From positions 124,001 through 188,000 of the forward strand of contig NZ_BSSQ01000006.1 in the NCBI RefSeq assembly GCF_030161375.1: a stretch of DNA of 64,000 nucleotides, written 5' to 3'. Origin of the DNA: Paenibacillus glycanilyticus (GTDB lineage Bacteria; Bacillota; Bacilli; Paenibacillales; Paenibacillaceae). The notes under the pieces were generated by a model. It was not told where the DNA came from. It ran no database searches and worked only from the letters and a program-made list of their open reading frames with translations. Shown piece after piece: positions 59,996 through 64,000 of this stretch. The position numbers and the translations under genes were made by a program. Numbering within the stretch: position 1 is the first letter of the stretch; every line of letters begins with the position of its first letter.

Positions 59996-60838
59996 TTAGC
60001 CCGGGAACTCGAGCAGAGCCGGGTCGATTGCCGGCACAAGGCCTTCATCGGCTGCGCGGTTCAGCAAGGTGGAGATTGCGGCGTAACCGCTGCTTCCGAG
60101 GTTGCCCGTGAAGTCGTTCACGTACAGGTCAATATGTTGCTGCGCAACGGCCGGATCCATCTCCTGCGCATGCAGCATGATATATTCCTTCGATGCTTCG
60201 GGATACTTCCAGGCATATTCGACGGATTGTTCGATCCAACCGGCAATGGCCTTAAGGTCCAGCGAACGGCGGGCAACGATTGCGCCAAGCGGGATTGGGA
60301 GGCCGGTATCGGATTCCCACCAGCTGCCTAGGTCAACGAGCATGGACAGGTTATAATTCTGGTACGTGAAGCGAGCTTCGTGAATAACAAGTCCGGCGTC
60401 GATCTGGCCGTCCTTCACGGCAGGCATAATCTCATGGAACGGCATGACGATGATTTCGCCTACGCCGCCGGGAACATTTTGCGCTGCCCATAGACGGAAC
60501 AGCAGGTAGGCCGTCGAGCGTTCGCTAGGAACGGCAACGCGTTTGCCGCTTAAGGAAGACGGGTCTTCCAGCTTGTCTTTCGTGAGAACAAGCGGGCCGC
60601 AGCCCCGGCCAAGAGCTCCGCCGCATGGCAGAAGCGCGTAGTCTTTCAATACCCAAGGAAGAGCTGCGTAAGAAATTTTAAGCACATCCAGATCGCTGTC
60701 GCCGCTTGCCGCAAGATTGTTCGTTATGTCGATATCGGCATACATGATCTCAAACTCCGGCGCACCGGGAACATGTCCATGCGTTAGGGCATGGAAGACA
60801 AACGTGTCGTTAGGACACGGGGAAAAAGCGATTTTCAT
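59996..60838 (-). CDS. mqnD: 1,4-dihydroxy-6-naphthoate synthase (futalosine pathway)
   Basis: 280 residues. MqnD turns cyclic dehypoxanthine futalosine into 1,4-dihydroxy-6-naphthoate in the alternative menaquinone pathway. Landmarks: SPCPNDTFVFHAL at the start, DVLKISYAALPWVL, CGGALGRGCGPLVL, GKRVAVPSERSTAYLL and IDAGLVIHEARFTYQ; the fold is that of periplasmic-binding-like enzymes. Its start overlaps the stop of mqnB by four bases (ATGA), so both are translated from one message. mqnA, mqnC and mqnE are not in the window. Confidence 0.95.
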   Translation of the reverse strand: MKIAFSPCPNDTFVFHALTHGHVPGAPEFEIMYADIDITNNLAASGDSDLDVLKISYAALPWVLKDYALLPCGGALGRGCGPLVLTKDKLEDPSSLSGKRVAVPSERSTAYLLFRLWAAQNVPGGVGEIIVMPFHEIMPAVKDGQIDAGLVIHEARFTYQNYNLSMLVDLGSWWESDTGLPIPLGAIVARRSLDLKAIAGWIEQSVEYAWKYPEASKEYIMLHAQEMDPAVAQQHIDLYVNDFTGNLGSSGYAAISTLLNRAADEGLVPAIDPALLEFPG

Positions 60839-61497
60839 ACGATTACCTCCCGTAATACGGAGTTTGCGGCTTCAAGAGCCTGCAGGGCATCCTTTATTCG
60901 CCAAGCGCTGCGGTCACGCGGACCAACCGGATTCGAGATCGCCCGAAGCTCCAGCACCGGCAGACCCGCGCGGCGGGCAGCAGCGGCAACGCCAAACCCT
61001 TCCATGGCTTCCGCGGCGGCACCGGGAATTCTTGCGGCCAGTTCGACAGCGGTCTCGGCAGATCCGGTTACTGTGGAAAGAGTAAGCACGGGACCAAGAG
61101 CAGTCTGCAAGCCGGCAGCTTGAAGCGCCGCTGCTAGACGTCCCGCCAGCTCAACATCGACGTCGATGCGAGCGGAACCAAACCCCAGCTTGTCTACGCT
61201 GTGGAAGCCTTCCGGAGTCTCCGCGCCAAGATCCGCGGCTATGATCGCATCCGACACAACAAGCGAACCTACCTCGGCGCGCTCCTTGAATCCGCCGGCG
61301 ATGCCGGCTGAAATCACGAGGCGATAGGCGCCAGGTCCCGCTTGAGCCAGAACCGTTGCCGCGCTGACGGCGGCTTCCACCGGACCAACGCCGGCTTCCA
61401 GAACCTCGAAGCGGTCGTCGCCGCTTAGGCCGCGCAGAACGGCATCCCGTTCGACCGCTACGGCGGTCATGACGAGTATTTTTCCATTTTCGCTCAT
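60835..61497 (-). CDS. mqnB: Futalosine hydrolase
   Basis: 220 residues. MqnB splits futalosine into dehypoxanthine futalosine and hypoxanthine. It belongs to the nucleoside phosphorylase/MTA nucleosidase fold: VMTAVAVERDAVL, EVLEAGVGPVEAA, VISAGIAGGF, and the active-site segments AEAMEGFGVA and LELRAISNPVGPRDRSAW. First gene of the mqnB-mqnD operon. The near-palindrome GCGTGATTAATCATGC (61529-61544) lies in its upstream region and may be an operator. Confidence 0.93.
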   Translation of the reverse strand: MSENGKILVMTAVAVERDAVLRGLSGDDRFEVLEAGVGPVEAAVSAATVLAQAGPGAYRLVISAGIAGGFKERAEVGSLVVSDAIIAADLGAETPEGFHSVDKLGFGSARIDVDVELAGRLAAALQAAGLQTALGPVLTLSTVTGSAETAVELAARIPGAAAEAMEGFGVAAAARRAGLPVLELRAISNPVGPRDRSAWRIKDALQALEAANSVLREVIV

Positions 61498-61625
61498 GCT
61501 GCAAACTCCTTAATGGTATAAATGTATAGCGTGATTAATCATGCTTGCAAATTATCTTAGCAATAAATGATTATAGCGCTAAATAATGACGGTTGTCATT
61601 GCATCCGCTTTGGATGGCGCTGCCG

Positions 61626-61841
61626 TTATCGTTTGCGAACCTCAAAAAACTCGCAATCCGAACGGTTATAATAGACAAGGTCGCTTACGCTGGATTGAAT
61701 GACAACGATGCTGTCGTCGAACCGAATGACGGTACCGCCGTTGTTCACAATATAATCATCTTGAAAGACGCGTACGGGATATTTGCGCAACACGGCCTCT
61801 TCAAAGTCCGGGTCGGTGAAAAGTTTACGGTTAATAGCCAA
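61626..61841 (-). CDS. Small conserved hypothetical protein (71 aa)
   Basis: Begins TTG at 61841 (AINRKLFTDPDFEEAVL follows) and reads YPVRVFQDDYIVNNGGTVIRF then SIVVIQSSVSDLVYYNRSDCEFF. The ribosome site AAAGGGG is about twelve bases upstream, a little far. Soluble, with mixed strand and helix pattern, one cysteine. It lies between mqnB and the lactonase gene. No family recognised. Confidence 0.5.
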   Translation of the reverse strand: MAINRKLFTDPDFEEAVLRKYPVRVFQDDYIVNNGGTVIRFDDSIVVIQSSVSDLVYYNRSDCEFFEVRKR

Positions 61842-61996
61842 AGTTCTTGTCTACCCCTTTCCTCCATAGTGGATTCGTTAAAGACAGTGTAGGCTTATTT
61901 GCGGCTATTGTCCATGCGGAAGCGTCAAGCTTGGTTTATGCAAGGCGAGCGGGTACAATATAAAGAGCGATTTATAGAAAGAGGAGGAAATCATTA

Positions 61997-63067
61997 ATGA
62001 CTTTACATAATGAAAAATTAACGGTATTTATCGGTTCTTACGCGGAGAGCGAGAACAGCGGCGTATACCGCTACGAATTTGATCCTGCAGAAGGAACGCT
62101 TGCTTTGAAGGAGCAGGCATCGGGGCTGAAAAATCCAACTTTCCTGAACGTTGATGCCGCGAAAAACAGACTATACGCCATCGCGGAAGGTGCGGATGCG
62201 GAAGGGGCGAAGGTTGGCGACGCGGTTGCTTTTTCGATCGAAGGCGGCGGCCTTGCAGAGTTGAACCGGAAACTTGCGATTACGGCGCCTTCGTGCCACA
62301 TCCAGCGTGATGCGAGTAGTGAATTTGCTCTGCTCTGCAGCTATCATGGCGGCCGTATCAGCCTTGTATCGCTTACGGATAATGGCGAGATCGGCGAGAT
62401 TCTCGACATTCAGCAGCATGAAGGAAGCGGTCCGCATCCGAATCAGAAAACGCCGCATCCGCACAGCACGAACTTCAGCCCGGACGGCAAGTATATTTTT
62501 GTACCGGATCTCGGAATTGACCGGATCGTTGCGTACACGCTGGATAAAGAAAACCGCAAGCTGGTTCGCCATGGCGAGACCGTTGTTCAACCTGGCGCAG
62601 GCCCGCGTCATATGACGTTCCATCCGAATGGCCAGTTTGCTTTTGTTATTAACGAGCTCGATTCTACTATTAATTCGTTCCGGTATGATGCAGACCAAGG
62701 CGCGCTTGAAGCGGTGCAAACCGTATCCACGTTGCCCGAAGGATTTGCTGAAGCGAACGGCACGGCGGAAATTGCGATCTCCGAGGACGGACGTTTCCTC
62801 TACGGCTCTAACCGCGGCCATGACAGCCTTGCCGTATTTGCCGTAGACGCGGCGAGCGGTGAGCTCACGCTGGTTGGACATGTGTCGACGGAAGGAAAAC
62901 ATCCGAGACATTTTGCGCTTGTGCCGGGCGGCCAGTTTGCGATTACGGCCAACAAAGATACCAATAATGTAGCGGTATTCCGGATCAGCGAGTCGGGTAT
63001 GCCGGTGTTTACGGGCTATTCGATTGAGATTTTCCAACCGGTATGCGTGATTCCGGTACGGGTTTAA
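61997..63067 (+). CDS. Lactonase family protein (6-phosphogluconolactonase-like, seven-bladed propeller)
   Basis: 356 residues. The repeating beta-propeller pattern includes FIGSYAESENSGVYRYEFDP, LKNPTFLNVD, HPHSTNFSPDGKYIFVPDLG, GAGPRHMTFHPNGQFAFVINE, and HPRHFALVPGGQFAITANKDTN (each given in parts). This matches the YkgB/Pgl-type cytoplasmic lactonases, which hydrolyse 6-phosphogluconolactone in the pentose phosphate pathway. AGAGGAGGAA lies eight bases before the ATG. Monocistronic as far as can be seen. Confidence 0.92.
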   Translation: MTLHNEKLTVFIGSYAESENSGVYRYEFDPAEGTLALKEQASGLKNPTFLNVDAAKNRLYAIAEGADAEGAKVGDAVAFSIEGGGLAELNRKLAITAPSCHIQRDASSEFALLCSYHGGRISLVSLTDNGEIGEILDIQQHEGSGPHPNQKTPHPHSTNFSPDGKYIFVPDLGIDRIVAYTLDKENRKLVRHGETVVQPGAGPRHMTFHPNGQFAFVINELDSTINSFRYDADQGALEAVQTVSTLPEGFAEANGTAEIAISEDGRFLYGSNRGHDSLAVFAVDAASGELTLVGHVSTEGKHPRHFALVPGGQFAITANKDTNNVAVFRISESGMPVFTGYSIEIFQPVCVIPVRV

Positions 63068-63159
63068 TGACGTTAACGAAGTTGGTGCAGAGTGCATAGG
63101 GTGGGCCTGAGCTTCTGAGCGAGGGTCGACTATGCGTATAGGCAGCGACATGACGAGTA

Positions 63160-63480
63160 GCCGGGGAGAGTGCGAGATGCGGATTCCAGAGCATTTGTGT
63201 CAGACGATCAAATCGGTTCACGGCGAAAAAGGCGAGCAGTGGCTGGAATAGTAGATCAGTACTATTAAAGATGTGCCGGGGAGAGTGCGAGATGCGGATT
63301 CCAGAGCATTTGTATCAGACGATCAGATCGGTTCACGGCGAAAAAGGCGGGCAGTGGCTGGAATAGTAGATCAATGTTATTAAAGATGTGCCGGGGGAGA
63401 GTGCGAGATGCGGATTCCAGAGCATTTGTATCAGACGATCAAATCGGTTCACGGCGAAAAAGGCGAGCAATGGCTGGAAG
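63160..63480 (+). repeat. Threefold tandem duplication of a gene start
   Basis: Copies begin with the ribosome-site segment CCGGGGAGAGTGCGAG and the same start codon region; ATGs lie at 63177, 63292 and 63408 (periods 115 and 116). Each holds the first 24 codons, MRIPEHLYQTIKSVHGEKGE and QWLE. Copies 1 and 2 then hit TAG TAG (63249-63254 and 63364-63369) and an AT-rich linker ending TAAAGATGTG; only copy 3 continues into the phosphotransferase. Differences are few (Y to C in copy 1, K to R and E to G in copy 2). Confidence 0.95.
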
Positions 63481-64000
63481 GATTCGACCGTTTGCTGCTT
63501 GATTGCGAGGAAAAATGGGGGATGACGGTAGAAATGCCGTCTCCTTTTGTTTTGTCTTTTAATTTTGTGGCCCCGGTTGTTATGCGGGACGGGACGCGTG
63601 CCGTGCTAAAGCTTGGCGTGCCTAGCAGGGAAATCCGCACGGAGCTTGCGGCTTTGCGGTTGTACGATGGGCGCGGATCGGTGCGCTTGCTCGCCGAGGA
63701 TGAGGAGCGGGGCGCGCTGCTGATCGAGCGCGTGGAGCCGGGGTTGACGCTGGCGGAGTCGGAGCTTGGCGACGAAGCCAGGACGTTGGCCGCCGCCGAG
63801 GTGATGCGGCGGCTGGCGGTTCCCGCGCCGGACGGGGGAGAATTCCCGTCCGTAGCGGACTGGGCCGCGGGCCTCGCCCGGCTGCGCCAGCGGCATGGCG
63901 GCGGCACGGGGCCATTGCCGGAGCGCGTGGTCGGACGCGCGGAGGAGGTTTTTCGCCGCCTGCTTGATGGCGGCAGGCCGTTGTTGCTGCTCCATGGTGA
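63408..64000 (+). CDS. Aminoglycoside/hydroxyurea-type phosphotransferase (APH(6)-like), 5' part
   Basis: The first 197 codons are present; the rest lies outside the window. The reading continues MRIPEHLYQTIKSVHG through FVLSFNFVAPVV, then TRAVLKLGVPSRE (kinase Lys), EEERGALLIERVEPG-like segment, and reaches LLLLHG at the edge, where the catalytic HGD loop is expected next. This order fits the streptomycin 6-kinase family, which often includes housekeeping or hydroxyurea-type kinases in Paenibacillus. Upstream, its 5' end is repeated twice as short dead-end copies. Whether it gives resistance cannot be judged. Confidence 0.85.
   Translation, partial: MRIPEHLYQTIKSVHGEKGEQWLEGFDRLLLDCEEKWGMTVEMPSPFVLSFNFVAPVVMRDGTRAVLKLGVPSREIRTELAALRLYDGRGSVRLLAEDEERGALLIERVEPGLTLAESELGDEARTLAAAEVMRRLAVPAPDGGEFPSVADWAAGLARLRQRHGGGTGPLPERVVGRAEEVFRRLLDGGRPLLLLHG

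Noticed and set aside
62171-63151. 326-codon minus-strand frame opposite the lactonase gene
   Set aside because: Antisense shadow with many Arg and His; the plus-strand lactonase is clear.

Overview
The window looks like a chromosomal segment of a Paenibacillus-type, spore-forming, low-to-mid GC Firmicute. Evidence in the sequence: strong AGGAGG-type ribosome binding sites, a GerA-family germinant receptor subunit, a spore-coat transglutaminase (Tgl), a RacA-like anchoring protein, a KimA potassium transporter behind a cyclic-di-AMP riboswitch, a guanine riboswitch before an NCS2 permease, futalosine-pathway menaquinone genes and many sugar-catabolic genes. No rRNA, tRNA, phage, transposase or CRISPR array was found.

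Layout. 1-6.3 kb: the end of a Nudix gene, a probable phosphorothioate-dependent HNH restriction enzyme, a GH78 alpha-L-rhamnosidase with a promoter and candidate cre site, and a kptA-tatD pair. 6.4-7.1 kb: cold-shock module (csp with a long structured leader, then a YdjO-like zinc-ribbon protein). 7.1-15.9 kb: Fur-controlled FhuF-like protein, ArsB/NhaD-type transporter, GerA protein, LysR regulator divergent from two SDRs, and a secreted DUF4163/DUF3298 protein. 15.9-16.8 kb: a gene-free stretch packed with inverted repeats. 16.8-21.4 kb: GH3 glycosidase, then riboswitch and kimA. 21.5-29.4 kb: an Lrp-type regulator divergent from a six-gene run (amidohydrolase/deaminase, BmpA-type ABC importer, Rieske oxygenase) that looks like an uptake and breakdown route for a purine-like or other N-heterocyclic compound.

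29.4-35.4 kb: TetR-MMPL efflux pair, aldo/keto reductase, and MFS exporter divergent from an HxlR regulator, with clear palindromic operators. 35.4-43 kb: a 1251-residue seven-repeat DUF11 protein, DUF6530 protein, an FtsH-like protease lacking the external domain, and a HAD hydrolase. 43.3-49.6 kb: ribokinase, polysaccharide deacetylase, a GntR-uxuA-mannonate oxidoreductase hexuronate operon, and an aldo/keto reductase. 50.27-51.49 kb: a non-coding array of eleven ~113-bp tandem repeats. 51.7-55.4 kb: RacA-like protein, guanine riboswitch and permease, Tgl. 55.4-58.4 kb: AraC regulator divergent from a Gfo/Idh dehydrogenase and TIM-barrel isomerase. 58.4-64 kb: small membrane proteins, a truncated kinase relic, a methyltransferase, mqnD-mqnB, a lactonase, and a phosphotransferase gene whose 5' end is present three times in tandem.

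Most genes sit in short operons bounded by intrinsic terminators. The least explained parts are the N-heterocycle cluster, the tandem array, the structured element at 16.37-16.70 kb and the triplicated gene start at the right edge. All family names come from reading motifs and remembered family features; no search was run.
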